From: CAKZQX01 sp034437035
GTDB lineage: Bacteria > Chloroflexota > Chloroflexia > Chloroflexales > Chloroflexaceae
Assembly (NCBI GenBank): GCA_034437035.1
Contig: DAOTUI010000310.1
Location: 21,545-85,544 of the forward strand
Direction of reading: 5' to 3'
Length of the DNA stretch: 64,000 bases
Positions within the stretch are counted from its first letter, which is position 1, and each line of letters starts with the position of its first letter. Below the pieces are notes generated by a model. It had not been told where the DNA came from, made no database searches, and saw only the letters and a program-made list of their open reading frames with translations. A program made the translations under genes and the position numbers. Shown piece by piece: positions 8,772 to 18,335 of the stretch.

Positions 8772-11700
8772 CTACTCCATTCCTGGTATTTCATGTTCTT
8801 CATTCTGATGAGCGAGAGATAACGGTGCTAGTGATACGATAGTGTCACGTAGATTTTCGTTGGAGGTACGCGATTTAATCAGCACTGCGGCAACCTGATG
8901 CGCTGTCTCCATATCGACCTCCTGAGCTGAAAAAATGACAATAGGCGTGGGTGGTGTCGGCTGCTGATTCAAACAGGTTAATAACTCCAGCCCCGACCCA
9001 TCGGGCAGCCCAATATCGAGCAGGATCAGGTCAAATGTCTCCCGTGTCAGCCACTGCCGGGCCGCTTGCAGGGTCATGGCTGCCTGTACATCAGCGACCG
9101 GCTGTAACACCATTGCCACAAATTGCACCACATCAGGATCATCCTCGATATGCAGAATACGGAGCCGTCCATGGATATGCTGCTGGACGGCCTCATTGAT
9201 GGCGGATGTCAGCCGATCTTGATTGACCGGTTTATCCAGCCAGTCGATCACGCCAAAGGCTCCGCCATTGACCTCGTTGCGGCCTTCCTGCGCCCGGGCT
9301 GAGACAACCACAATCGGCAGGCAGCGCAGTTGCGCATCCTGGCGCAGTTCACGAATGAGGGATACTCCATCCTGGTCGGGCAGAATGAGATCGAGCACCA
9401 TTGCCACATAGGTATTCTGTGCCAGCAACTGCTTTGCCTGGGTTGCATTACCGGCAGTATCGGCAATAAATCCGCTCTGCTTGAGCAGCAATTGCAGGAG
9501 GAGGGCAACATCCTGATCATCCTCGCAGATAAGCACCCGCGTTGGCAGGACGGCCTGCGTCTGATCGATCATGGGGGGCATAATTTCGGACCATTGGGGC
9601 AGGTCAAAGTAGAAGGTGGTACCGGTGCCCAGGTTGGTTTCAAACCCGATTGTCCCACCCAGGCGTTCGATGATCGCCTTACTAATACTGAGACCAAGCC
9701 CGGTGCCCGACTTCTGACGCGTATCGGAGGAGTCGGCCTGCGCAAATTTCTGGAAGATCTGGTCCCGAAACGCTTCGGCGATACCCGGCCCATGGTCGGT
9801 GATGGCAACCCGGATGGCATGTTCCTGCCGCGCAACGGTGATAATAACCGTATCATCATGTGGCGAGAACTTTGCCGCATTCGAGAGCAGATTGGTCAGA
9901 ACCTGCGTCAAGCGGTCGCCATCAGTATTGATGACAATATCTGACAGGTGCTGTTCCAACATCAGCATAACCCCAAATTCGGCAGCATAGGCCCGGTTAG
10001 CCTCAACTACCTGTTCAATCAGGGACATAAGTTCCACAGGCTTGAGATCAAAGACCATCTTGCCCGAGGCAATCTTCTCAATATCCAGGATATCATTGAT
10101 CAGGCGGACCAGACGCTCACTGTTTTTATAGGCAATATCGACCATGGTGCGGACCCGGGACGGCAGTTCCCCGGCCACTCCGCCAGTGATTAGACCAAGC
10201 GACCCACGAATTGATGTCAGCGGTGTGCGTAACTCATGGCTGACGGTCGAGATAAACTCATTCTTCATCCGCTCCATCTTTTTGCGCTCGGTGATATTAC
10301 GGACAATCGCCAGCGTTTCGGCAGCACCACTTACGACAATGCGTGCCTCATAGTCCTGGGGGCACTCCTGCATTGCCACCTGATACTCAAAGATCTGAAC
10401 TGTATTCGTTTGCAATGCCTGCACTATCGCCTGCATCAACTGCTGTGCTAATGTTGGTGGGAGAATATCGAACACCTGCCGGCCAATAAACTCGGTGGGT
10501 GACACCAACAATTCTTCTTCCCGAGCAGATTTATAATCCAGGAAAAACCCGTTATAACTAATGCGAAACATCATGTCGGGAATAGCGTTGAGCAGGGCAC
10601 GGTTCGTGGTCTCGCTGCTACGCAAAGCCGCCTGTGCCCACTCGCGCTGAATAGCTGCGCCAAGCGTGCTGGTCGCCGTCTTCAGGGCATCCACCTCGGT
10701 GGCCGACCAGTCATGCTCATTCTGACACTGATCAAACCCGATAATGCCCCACCAGACGGACCCGACAAAGATTGGTACGACGACCAGAGAGAGAATATCT
10801 TGCGAAGCCAATATTTCCTGTTCGTCGGACGGGAAGGTGCGCACATGGCCGTAGATCAACTCACCCTTACTCAACATATCAACCCAGCGAGCAAAGCCAA
10901 CCTCGCGATAGGGCAGATTTTGCAGTTCGGGATTATCAATCTGTGGCACAATGCCGTCTGCGGTCCACTCAAACCGCTGGCTCACCAGCAGCGTATTATG
11001 CTGATCGAAGTGGTTCTCGAAAATATAGACCCGACTCACGTCGGCGGCATGCCCCAGCCGTTCCAGCACCTCCTGAATATACTCTTCCCAGCTATCCGTT
11101 GTCAGAAAGAGTTTAGCAGCAAAACTGACCGCTTCCAGGATCGCATCACGCCGTTGCAGGGCTGCCTCGGTGTGCTTGCGCTCGGAGATATCATTCAGGG
11201 TGCCGGCCGTCCCAACAATTTTCCCATCAGCATCCAGGGCCAGCCGGGCATAAACCTCGAACCAGCGAAAGCTACCACTCCTGGTTAGATATCGCACTTC
11301 GTGGCGGCAATACTCACTGTCACCCGCCGCCAGTGTTTGAAAGAGTTCAATGTTGGACTGCCAATCATTGGGATAGACAAAATCCAGGAAATTACGCCCA
11401 ATGCTCTCCTCAAGCGAAAACCCTGTCATCTCGGTCCATGCCGGATTAAGCAAAGTCCAGCGGCCCACAGCATCGGTCTGGAAGATCACTTCTTGAATAT
11501 GGTCAATCACTGAACGGTAACGCGCTTCGCTGGCCCATAGCGCCTCCGCGGTTTGTTTCTGTTTTGTAATATCATAGGCAACCGCATAGATAAGTTGTTG
11601 GTCAGGCAGCGCTGTTGCATTCCACAAAAGCCGGCGGTATGTGCCATCTTTACAACAATAGCGATTTTCAAACGAAGCTACCTGTGTTCCGGCAATAAGT

Positions 11701-12446
11701 TGTGCAGCAGCTTCAAGCGTATCTGCCTGATCATCGGGATGCACAAAGTTCAGAAAGGGGTGCGCGAGCAGTTCCTCCTCGGTGAAGCCCAATGTTTTGC
11801 TCCAGGCAGGATTGAGCCGTTTAAAATAGCCATCAAAACCGGCAATGCAAAACAGATCTAGAGCCAGGGCAAAAAAGTGCCGGGCCTCTTCATTCTGCCG
11901 GCGGTGAGTGCCAAGTTCGTGCTCCAGGGTGGAGATGACACTCAACTCAATCTGGGCCCAGGCCGCCAGATCGCGGAATGCCTGCAGATCCGCTTCGTTC
12001 ATGGTGCGCGGATGCCGGTCGATAATGCAGAGGGTGCCAACTTTACTGCCATCCGGGGCAACCAGCGGATGTCCCGCATAGAAGCGTATGCCGGGTTCAC
12101 CGGTCACCAGCGGATTATCCACAAAGCGGGGATCAAGCTGCGTATCCGGAACGACCAGAACATCATCACCCATAATCGCATGCGCACAAAATGAAATACT
12201 GCGTGGCGTTTCCTTAGTAGACAGACCCTGGCAAGACTTAAACCACTGGCGGTTTGCATCAATGAGGCTGATCAAGGCAATGGGAACATGAAATCCATGC
12301 ACAGCCGTTCGCGTAATCCGGTCAAAACGCTCTTCCGCCGGGGTATCAAGAAGGTGCAACCTGTCTAGTGCTGCGAGGCGTATGTCCTCATCAGGTGATA
12401 CTGATGCCGATTGCATGGTCCTGCTCTCATTCTGCGTTATATCCAT
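8772..12446 (-). CDS. Hybrid sensor histidine kinase GAF-PAS-PAS-GAF-PAS-HisKA-HATPase-REC-REC
   Basis: The product is 1224 aa. Order of domains: GAF (about 25-165), PAS (195-310), PAS (320-435), GAF (450-610), PAS (620-730), HisKA with H-box VSHELRTPL (about 740-800), HATPase_c with N-box NLLSNAAKFS and G-boxes DHGPGI and GTGLGLSI (845-960), REC (985-1100, Asp in VLDLILPD) and REC (1110-1215, Asp in LLDIGLPDG). No membrane segment is evident, so it should sense cytoplasmic signals or ligands of the GAF/PAS pockets. It is the first gene of the operon ending in the diguanylate cyclase. The ATG at 12446 has no strong ribosome site; an in-frame ATG at 12416 is an alternative. Confidence 0.9.
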   Translation of the reverse strand: MDITQNESRTMQSASVSPDEDIRLAALDRLHLLDTPAEERFDRITRTAVHGFHVPIALISLIDANRQWFKSCQGLSTKETPRSISFCAHAIMGDDVLVVPDTQLDPRFVDNPLVTGEPGIRFYAGHPLVAPDGSKVGTLCIIDRHPRTMNEADLQAFRDLAAWAQIELSVISTLEHELGTHRRQNEEARHFFALALDLFCIAGFDGYFKRLNPAWSKTLGFTEEELLAHPFLNFVHPDDQADTLEAAAQLIAGTQVASFENRYCCKDGTYRRLLWNATALPDQQLIYAVAYDITKQKQTAEALWASEARYRSVIDHIQEVIFQTDAVGRWTLLNPAWTEMTGFSLEESIGRNFLDFVYPNDWQSNIELFQTLAAGDSEYCRHEVRYLTRSGSFRWFEVYARLALDADGKIVGTAGTLNDISERKHTEAALQRRDAILEAVSFAAKLFLTTDSWEEYIQEVLERLGHAADVSRVYIFENHFDQHNTLLVSQRFEWTADGIVPQIDNPELQNLPYREVGFARWVDMLSKGELIYGHVRTFPSDEQEILASQDILSLVVVPIFVGSVWWGIIGFDQCQNEHDWSATEVDALKTATSTLGAAIQREWAQAALRSSETTNRALLNAIPDMMFRISYNGFFLDYKSAREEELLVSPTEFIGRQVFDILPPTLAQQLMQAIVQALQTNTVQIFEYQVAMQECPQDYEARIVVSGAAETLAIVRNITERKKMERMKNEFISTVSHELRTPLTSIRGSLGLITGGVAGELPSRVRTMVDIAYKNSERLVRLINDILDIEKIASGKMVFDLKPVELMSLIEQVVEANRAYAAEFGVMLMLEQHLSDIVINTDGDRLTQVLTNLLSNAAKFSPHDDTVIITVARQEHAIRVAITDHGPGIAEAFRDQIFQKFAQADSSDTRQKSGTGLGLSISKAIIERLGGTIGFETNLGTGTTFYFDLPQWSEIMPPMIDQTQAVLPTRVLICEDDQDVALLLQLLLKQSGFIADTAGNATQAKQLLAQNTYVAMVLDLILPDQDGVSLIRELRQDAQLRCLPIVVVSARAQEGRNEVNGGAFGVIDWLDKPVNQDRLTSAINEAVQQHIHGRLRILHIEDDPDVVQFVAMVLQPVADVQAAMTLQAARQWLTRETFDLILLDIGLPDGSGLELLTCLNQQPTPPTPIVIFSAQEVDMETAHQVAAVLIKSRTSNENLRDTIVSLAPLSLAHQNEEHEIPGME

Positions 12447-12743
12447 AAATGTGTCAGAAAGCTATTCTGGCTTCTTACAGTAGCAAAACGAGATATGAAA
12501 GTAAATATCAGAACAATGCCAATGGCGCGAAGGTTCCGGGGAAACAATGCACGCAGTTCAGTAGTCGGATGACCACACCGGGTAGCAAACGTTTCTCTCA
12601 CAGCACCCTGTATGTATGGCATGATCAGGGGTATTCATCGCATACCGGGAGTTGTACTGTCGGAGATCCCGTGTCCCCCACACGACCCGGATTGTGATTC
12701 GTGGAGCATATGCTCACCCCAGAGCTTTTCCAGGAGGATTGTT

Positions 12744-13229
12744 ATGCGCGCAAGTAATGGTTCTTCAGTAGCGTACCTGGCAGTTTCTCCCGATCAGGAG
12801 ATTCGTTTCTGGATGTATGCTCCTGCTGTTACGATTAACCTGGCCGCCCCGGTGAGCACGGCGCTGGCGCTGATGTATGAACATGACATCCGGCGGTTGC
12901 CGGTCGTGGTTGATACAGGGGAGTTACGCGGCATTATTACACTGGGGGATATTCGCGGAGTCGATCTACTTAAGCCGGCCGGATTTGATCCGGCAGATAT
13001 CACCAACTTGCTCCGTCAGATCAAAGTGTACGAGGTAATGACCTGGTACCCGCTTGCGGTGACACCAGAGACCGGACTACGCGAGGCGGCTCTGCTGATG
13101 CGCGAACACAAAATCGGCGGACTGCCGGTCGTTGATCCGACATCGAATGAAGTAGTAGGCATTGTCACCGAGAGTGACCTGTTTGAGGCGCTGATCCATC
13201 AGCTTGATCGGGACACAGCATTCGTTTGA
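12744..13229 (+). CDS. Tandem CBS-domain protein
   Basis: The product is 161 aa with two CBS modules (about 20-75 and 95-150). Each has the typical ALxLMxEHxIRRLPVV and VVGIVTESDL patterns. Such stand-alone pairs usually bind adenine nucleotides and regulate partner proteins. There is no fused effector domain. An AGGAGG sits five bases before the ATG at 12744; the frame is open further upstream but without sense. The gene is divergent from the hybrid kinase operon, with a 297-bp spacer that presumably holds both promoters. Partner unknown. Confidence 0.88.
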   Translation: MRASNGSSVAYLAVSPDQEIRFWMYAPAVTINLAAPVSTALALMYEHDIRRLPVVVDTGELRGIITLGDIRGVDLLKPAGFDPADITNLLRQIKVYEVMTWYPLAVTPETGLREAALLMREHKIGGLPVVDPTSNEVVGIVTESDLFEALIHQLDRDTAFV

Positions 13230-13251
13230 ATGGGTACACGGCGGAACAATC

Positions 13252-13287
13252 GGGCGACAGCGGTGTCGCCCCAATCGTCCTGTGTTT
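13252..13287. terminator. Terminator hairpin between convergent CBS and HAD genes
   Basis: The stem GGGCGACA/TGTCGCCC (13252-13259 with 13264-13271) has a four-base loop and a weak T-run at 13284. It lies between two converging genes. Confidence 0.5.
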
Positions 13288-13290
13288 TGC

Positions 13291-13995
13291 TCATGCGTTG
13301 AGCAAGTGATCAAACACATCATCGGGTAGTTCGTCCAACCGCTGCACCACCCGATCAGCCTCAAGATTATCCTGTGAGGAGCGTACCCCGATTGCACACA
13401 TCCCGGCGCGGTGGGCCGCTTCCACGCCGGCGGGCGCGTCTTCAACCACGATGCAGCGGGCGGGTGGAACGGCCAACCTCTCGGCAGCCGTCAGAAAGAC
13501 ATCCGGTGCCGGTTTGCCATGCTCTACATCCTCGGCTGTAACCATGGCCGTAAAAACATTCTGAAGTTCAAGCACCTCGACAATGGTCTCGACATTCTTG
13601 CGCGGCGCGGATGAGGCTATTGCCTGCCGCCAACCATCCTGTTGTAGGCGCTCGAGCCACTGCGCGACGCCGGGCAGCAATTCGATACCCCGGGTCCGCA
13701 CCAAATCTCGATAGCCTGTCTCTTTGGCATCACTGATGCGGGTCACTTCACTGTCGGATAAATCTTCCCCAAAATAGCCGCGCAGGATGGCATCATTCCG
13801 CTGGCCGAACGTGGCGATAAACTGGTCGTAGGTCAACTCGTAGTTCTCAGCGGCGAGGGCATCCCGCCAGGACAACCAGTGATACTCGCGCGAGTCGAGC
13901 AGTGTTCCATCCATATCCCAGAGCACCGCACGCGGCTGTGCTGACGACGCTTCTTCCTGATGTCTACTCATCGCTGGTTTCGTTACTCCTTTCAT
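13291..13995 (-). CDS. HAD-superfamily hydrolase (beta-phosphoglucomutase/phosphatase type)
   Basis: The 234-aa product has all HAD motifs: I, WDMDGTLLDS with the nucleophile Asp; II, IASSAPRKN; III, the Lys in EHGKPAPDVF; IV, VVEDAPAGVEAA. A helical cap lies between motifs I and II. This is the subfamily of beta-phosphoglucomutase-like and sugar-phosphate phosphatases. The exact substrate cannot be read off. The start is uncertain: the ATG at 13995 has no ribosome site, while AAAGGAG lies 14 bases before an in-frame ATG at 13971. Confidence 0.85.
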   Translation of the reverse strand: MKGVTKPAMSRHQEEASSAQPRAVLWDMDGTLLDSREYHWLSWRDALAAENYELTYDQFIATFGQRNDAILRGYFGEDLSDSEVTRISDAKETGYRDLVRTRGIELLPGVAQWLERLQQDGWRQAIASSAPRKNVETIVEVLELQNVFTAMVTAEDVEHGKPAPDVFLTAAERLAVPPARCIVVEDAPAGVEAAHRAGMCAIGVRSSQDNLEADRVVQRLDELPDDVFDHLLNA

Positions 13996-14019
13996 TTTTC
14001 TGGGTTACACAGTGGGCAT

Positions 14020-14300
14020 TCAACTTGAAAATAGTGCATAGGTGGTAAGCCACGCTTCCAGGTCATCCGCGCTGCTGAAGTCCAGCAGGGCATCCGCCAG
14101 GTCCAGCAGGCGGGCCGCGTCCAGGTGCTGTACCCGGGCTGTTGTAGCAGCATCCGGCGGACCACACCGCCGGGCAAGCTGCCGCACAAGTAACGCAATT
14201 CGCCCCTCTTTTCGCCCCTCTTTCACCCCTGCTCACGCAGTTTGCGCATCATCGGGGTTTCGGGCAAACCGTAATCCTGGGTGATAATCTGTTCCGCCAT
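14020..14300 (-). pseudogene. Broken partial copy of the neighbouring Rpn/DUF4351-like gene
   Basis: This stretch repeats the last third of the gene at 14318-15274 at roughly 90 percent nucleotide identity by eye. An ATG at 14300 gives MAEQIITQDYGLPETP as in the intact gene, but after REQG the frame meets TGA. The remainder (KEGRKEGRIALLVRQL to WLTTYALFSS, 14226 to 14020) continues in another frame. The EGR repeat is reduced to two units. It starts 18 bp after the stop of the intact gene, so it is a tandem partial duplication that has decayed. A GTG at 14226 could start a 68-aa piece, but expression is not supported. Confidence 0.75.
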
Positions 14301-14317
14301 CGCTGCCTCGGTCTATG

Positions 14318-15274
14318 TTACGCTGGATCGGACGGCGCATGGGTAGTGAGCCATTGCTCCAGGTCGTCCGCGCTGCTGAAGTCCAGTAGGGCATCCGCCA
14401 GGTCCAGCAGGCGCACCGCGTCCAATTGCTGTACTCGGGCTGTTGTAGCAGCATCCAGCGGACCACACCGCCGGGCAAGCTGCCGCACAAGTAACGCAAT
14501 CCGTTCCGCCGCCCGGCCCTCTTCCCGGCCCTCTTCTCGACCTTCTTCTCGACCTTCTTCCCGACCTTCTTCCCGACCTTCTTCCCGACCTTCTGCGCGC
14601 CCCTGCTCACGCAGTTTGCGCATCATCGGGGTTTCGGGTAAACCGTAATCCTGGGTGATAATCTGTTCCGCCATGGTCGCTATCTCCTCATCGGTACACA
14701 ATAAGAGCAATTCCGCCAGCAGGCGCTCGCGCTGTTCGCCGCTGGTGCCCTGCACAATCTGGGCAATCGCCTGTGGTATCGTCTGGTCCGGCTGCCGGAT
14801 GCGGGTCTGCCCAATCAGCGCCAGCAGCGCGGGGCGGTCCAGTGCCAGTAGCGCCTCGGCCTCCAGTTGCCAGAGCCGAATAACATCATACCGCCAGGAC
14901 AGCCGTTCCTGACCGTGCAGATCATACCGCGCATGCTGCCCGGTATCCCGTGCGCCCGCACCGCCCAGATACAGCACCACACTGTGAATGGTCAAATCCC
15001 GATAGGTCAACGCCAGGCGGGTGCCATACTCCAGCATGCGCAGCGGCATCGGCTTGTTGCTGCCCGGCCCCTGAAACTCGCTATGCAGGATGACTTCCCG
15101 TCCATCCTCCAGGGTCACAAAGAACACCTGGTCGGTATCAATCGGGTCGGGCAGCGCAGTCAACTCGCCCGGTCGGGTCGTGACACTGCGGACCGGCTGA
15201 CCGAGCAACCAGGCCGCAAAGTCTACTGCTGCCAGTGCCATCAAGCGCTTGAGCGGGTGATCGGTTTCTGCCAT
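14318..15274 (-). CDS. Rpn/PD-(D/E)XK-type putative transposase-nuclease with EGR repeat and DUF4351-like tail
   Basis: The product is 318 aa. The N-terminal two thirds match the Rpn or PD-(D/E)XK transposase-like family (LMALAAVDFAAWLLG, then LHSEFQG and a RMLEYGTRLALTY helix; E and Q of EFQG would be active-site residues). Near residues 228-262 there are seven EGREEGR-type units, a highly charged helix encoded by a 12-bp DNA repeat. The C-terminus (about 265-310, LARRCGPLDAATTARVQQL then LLDLADALLDFSS) is the DUF4351-like module. A ribosome site (AGGAG) precedes the ATG at 15274. Family members are thought to nick DNA and promote recombination; for this protein that is inference. Confidence 0.75.
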   Translation of the reverse strand: MAETDHPLKRLMALAAVDFAAWLLGQPVRSVTTRPGELTALPDPIDTDQVFFVTLEDGREVILHSEFQGPGSNKPMPLRMLEYGTRLALTYRDLTIHSVVLYLGGAGARDTGQHARYDLHGQERLSWRYDVIRLWQLEAEALLALDRPALLALIGQTRIRQPDQTIPQAIAQIVQGTSGEQRERLLAELLLLCTDEEIATMAEQIITQDYGLPETPMMRKLREQGRAEGREEGREEGREEGREEGREEGREEGRAAERIALLVRQLARRCGPLDAATTARVQQLDAVRLLDLADALLDFSSADDLEQWLTTHAPSDPA

Positions 15275-15372
15275 GGATCTACTCCTGTGCCACACTTTGG
15301 GACGTGCGTTTGTTCCATGCTATAGTATAGCATCAGTACATACGTTTGGCGAAGCTGCGCGATCAATGAAAT

Positions 15373-15513
15373 AACACGCGTTACGCGGTGAGGTCTGGAC
15401 CACGAAGGCCGCGAGATGAGCGAATAGAGCGAAACGGCCAGTGCGAACATAAACACGCGTTACGTGGTCCCTGATCCGAAAGAGCATTTTGCCTCCGGCA
15501 GGGTGGTACCATG
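15373..15513. repeat. Nested palindromic element, hairpin-less fragment
   Basis: Two copies of the outer arm (ACACGCGTTACGCGGTG near 15374 and ACACGCGTTACGTGGT near 15453) flank a CACGAAGG-type stretch. Then comes GCCTCCGGCAGGG joined directly to TGGTACCATG (15491-15512). The core hairpin present in full copies is missing. Confidence 0.6.
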
Positions 15514-15526
15514 ATAATAACAAACA

Positions 15527-15555
15527 GCAAAACGCCCCGGAGACTATACCGGGGC
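15527..15555 (-). terminator. Rho-independent terminator of the acidic membrane-protein gene
   Basis: On the minus strand GCCCCGG (15555-15549), an eight-base loop and CCGGGGC (15540-15534) are followed by GTTTTGCTGTTTG. It lies 33 bp after the stop at 15588. Confidence 0.7.
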
Positions 15556-15587
15556 ACTGGTGGCAGGCGATCAGACCGGGTTGTATC

Positions 15588-15908
15588 TTAAATGCTGAGC
15601 ACCGCCAGCCGGAGTATAAGAATCAGGCCAATTGCAAAAAAGACAATTGCCAGCATACGTTGCCAGTAGAGGCGGCCCCAGTCGGCAAAACCCTGAACAC
15701 GCGAGTTTGATCTTTCGTCCGGATCATCATCCGGATCAAATTCGTCATCATCTTCCACCGACCGCTTTTTGGCAAACAGACCGGACAAACCAGTCCAGTC
15801 CGTAAATCGTTGGATAGGTGACTTGGGCGCAGCATTTTCTTCCCAATCATCCGCCCACTCGTCATCCCAATCATCTTCCCACTCGTCTTGTCGTTTTCTT
15901 CCTCTCAC
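15588..15908 (-). CDS. Small tail-anchored acidic membrane protein
   Basis: The 106-aa product starts with a Trp/Asp/Glu-rich region (DEWEDDWDDEWADDWEE), continues with a hydrophilic middle containing a second acidic cluster (EDDDEFDPDDDPDE), and ends in one hydrophobic helix (about residues 84-104). It should be held in the membrane by its C-terminus with the acidic part in the cytoplasm. The GTG start at 15908 is supported by GGAG seven bases upstream, and a good terminator follows. I recognise no family. It could be an adaptor or metal-binding protein, but nothing in the sequence decides this. Confidence 0.65.
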   Translation of the reverse strand: MRGRKRQDEWEDDWDDEWADDWEENAAPKSPIQRFTDWTGLSGLFAKKRSVEDDDEFDPDDDPDERSNSRVQGFADWGRLYWQRMLAIVFFAIGLILILRLAVLSI

Positions 15909-16161
15909 ACCAGCACTCCTTGATCACCGCGTTGCATCTTCAACTGAAGGGCGTGATTGTCTGCACTCAGTAGCTCTTCAGCAAAAGGGCTGTGTTCCAG
16001 GCATGCCCGGCACACCCGTGGTCGCAAGAGCTGTGCCATAGTTTATCGTTTGCACAACACGGGAAACATTGCCGTATTATCAGGAAGTATACCACGACTG
16101 AATGACGATAAGTATGCGGCCAACTATCCGGAAGATGACAGGAAACTCATCTAGGCAGTGC

Positions 16162-16341
16162 TTACTGCCCCTGTTCCAGTGCAATCATCATCAGGAGACC
16201 ACCGCAGAGTAGGACCAGCGCACCAATACAGAATACCACCGGTGATCCAAGCTTGATAATCCCGGTAGAGACCAGGCTCACCGCCAGCATAACCCCAATG
16301 CCAAATCCGAGCGTCCTCAACACCTGGTCATAATTTTGCAT
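16162..16341 (-). CDS. Small two-helix membrane protein
   Basis: From the ATG at 16341 the product is 59 aa with two hydrophobic helices (about 12-30 and 35-54), the second glycine- and leucine-rich. The frame stays open to 16419 with alternative ATGs at 16359 and 16419, and no start has a convincing ribosome site. No family is recognised. It stands alone between non-coding stretches. Confidence 0.45.
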   Translation of the reverse strand: MQNYDQVLRTLGFGIGVMLAVSLVSTGIIKLGSPVVFCIGALVLLCGGLLMMIALEQGQ

Positions 16342-16419
16342 TGCACATCTCTTGTTCATACAGCAGCCTGCCGCTACTCCAGCACCGATGGTCAATAGGT
16401 CAGCAGACGCTTCATTCAC

Positions 16420-16934
16420 CTGGGAAGGAATGGTACCGTTGCGGGTACCAGGATACCGGTCGGGTTATGCCGGGCCGGCGTGCTGATTGGACACACGCTT
16501 CAGAATGCTTGAGGATACCAGAGGAGGCTGAGAGACACCTGGCCCGAACCTGACGCAATATCGCACCTGGATATGAATTTTATATCTCAAGTTTGTCTAT
16601 TATAGCAGTTTTTACGCAAAAAGTACACAGCGCAACTATATCCATTTCATATAATTTTAGACCAAATGATGTGTGACAGATCGGCTCTGGCAGAACAGCG
16701 CGCGGCCGCCTGCTCTGCCGTACCGGTTCGTCGGCAGATCTCCCTGAAAACGCGCCGCATGCCGTCTAAGCCGGCTATCAGGCGGGTTGAATTGCATCCT
16801 CACCAGGCCTGGAGTACAATGCATCCGCTTGAGGATAACGATAGACGATAGAAAGCCAGGGTCGGTATGTTGTTCCCCCTGCTACGATTACACGCCCACC
16901 GACGGACGATCAAGCTGAGTAGACGAGGCCACGT
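16420..16934. other. Non-coding stretch upstream of the glycosyltransferase gene
   Basis: No convincing gene is seen. It holds an AT-rich block at 16570-16662 that may contain promoters, and short motifs resembling parts of a TPP riboswitch in the wrong order. Confidence 0.5.
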
Positions 16935-18191
16935 ATGCCTTACACTATTTTGATGATTGCACCAACCAGCTTCTTTGCTGACTATGGCTGTCATGTGCGG
17001 ATCTGGGAGGAGTTGAAGGCGCTACAAAGCCTGGGACATCGCCTGGTGCTTACGACCTACCACAACGGCGATGATATGCCGGGGATGGACATTCGCCGCT
17101 CCTGGGATGTGCCCTGGGTAAAGCGCGCGATGGTTGGCTCATCCCGCCACAAACTCTACCTCGATGGTGCGCTCTCGTGGCGCAGCCTGCGGGTAGCGCT
17201 GGCGCTGCGCCCTGATCTGATCCACGCGCATCTGCACGAGGGCGCGCTGATTGGCGCGGTGCTCAAGCGGATGCTGCGCGTGCCGCTGGTATTCGACTAC
17301 CAGGGCAGCCTGACGAGTGAGATGATCGATCATGGCTTTTTGACACTAACCAGCCCGCTCTACCGCCCGCTTGCCGCCCTGGAGCAGCAGATCAACCGGC
17401 ACGCCGACGCAGTGATGACCTCGACGCATAATGCCGCCGCGCTGCTGCGCCAACAGCAGGCGGTTGCCGACCAGCGGTTGCATACCGTGATCGACAGCGT
17501 CAACACCGAGCGCTTCCGTCCACCGGATAACCCGGCAGCCTGGGCTGCGCAGCGCCGGCAACTCCTGGCCCAACTGGGCATTCCCGAGAACCGGCGAATT
17601 GTTGTTTACCTGGGGTTGCTGGCACCCTACCAGGGCACCAATTTGCTGCTGGAGGCGGCCCAACGGCTGCTTCCCCGGACGCCTGATCTGCATTTCCTGG
17701 TAATGGGCTACCCGGACCCGGCCGGCTACCGTGCCTATGCCGAGGCGCTGGGCATTGGCGACCGGGTGACGCTACCGGGGCGGATCTTCTACAAGGATGC
17801 ACACTCCTACCTGACACTGGGTGATGTGGCCGTTGCCCCCAAGATGAGCCTGACGGAAGGCAGCGGGAAGATCAGTAACTACATGGCGATGGGGCTGCCG
17901 GTGGTGACATTTGATACACCCGTGAGCCGCGAGATCCTGGCCGACGCAGGTATTTATGCACAACTAGGCAACGCGAACGATCTGGCCGACAAACTGGCGC
18001 TGGTTCTGGAAGACCCCGCACTGGCTTCCCGGTTGAGTAGTGCCGCCCGCGCCCGCGCTGTCACCGAGTTCTCCTGGGAGCGTGCCGCCCGCCAGATCGA
18101 GGCGATTTATGCGCAGGTGCTGGCGGATACGCAGTTGCGGCAGCACGGAGGTGCCCGAACCGGCCGGCGCAGTGACACGGTAACGGGGTGA
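16935..18191 (+). CDS. Glycosyltransferase family 4
   Basis: The 418-aa product has the two-Rossmann GT-B layout. The N-terminal domain begins YTILMIAPTSFF with a G-C-H-V loop and LIHAHLHEGAL. The C-terminal donor-binding domain begins IVVYLGLLAPYQGT and contains MALGIGDRV-like and MGLPVVTFDTP segments. It would transfer a sugar from a nucleotide donor in the cytoplasm. The usual E-x7-E signature is incomplete: EGSGKISNY has the first Glu but no Glu at the second position. It stands apart from the exopolysaccharide locus by 19 kb. Confidence 0.85.
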   Translation: MPYTILMIAPTSFFADYGCHVRIWEELKALQSLGHRLVLTTYHNGDDMPGMDIRRSWDVPWVKRAMVGSSRHKLYLDGALSWRSLRVALALRPDLIHAHLHEGALIGAVLKRMLRVPLVFDYQGSLTSEMIDHGFLTLTSPLYRPLAALEQQINRHADAVMTSTHNAAALLRQQQAVADQRLHTVIDSVNTERFRPPDNPAAWAAQRRQLLAQLGIPENRRIVVYLGLLAPYQGTNLLLEAAQRLLPRTPDLHFLVMGYPDPAGYRAYAEALGIGDRVTLPGRIFYKDAHSYLTLGDVAVAPKMSLTEGSGKISNYMAMGLPVVTFDTPVSREILADAGIYAQLGNANDLADKLALVLEDPALASRLSSAARARAVTEFSWERAARQIEAIYAQVLADTQLRQHGGARTGRRSDTVTG

Positions 18192-18335
18192 GCCCGTGCT
18201 GTGCAGGACCGTTGTGCAAAAAGCACGCCCTTTTGACAGGTAATGCAAAGATTTTGCCTCTAGCGTCACAGCGTTAGACATGCTACGATAGATACAAGCA
18301 CAGTGGAGTTTGTAAAACCTGCAAGGAGATCAGCT

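Noticed and set aside
14530..14600. CRISPR-like or microsatellite array
   Set aside because: The 12-bp iterations are in-frame EGR codons of the Rpn-like gene, without spacers.
16441..16580. TPP-riboswitch-like motifs (GGGTTATGCC, GGCTGAGA, GAACCTGA)
   Set aside because: The motifs occur in the wrong order, the stem between the first purine run and CTGAGA is missing, and the next gene is a glycosyltransferase 350 bp away. An Rfam RF00059 search would settle it.
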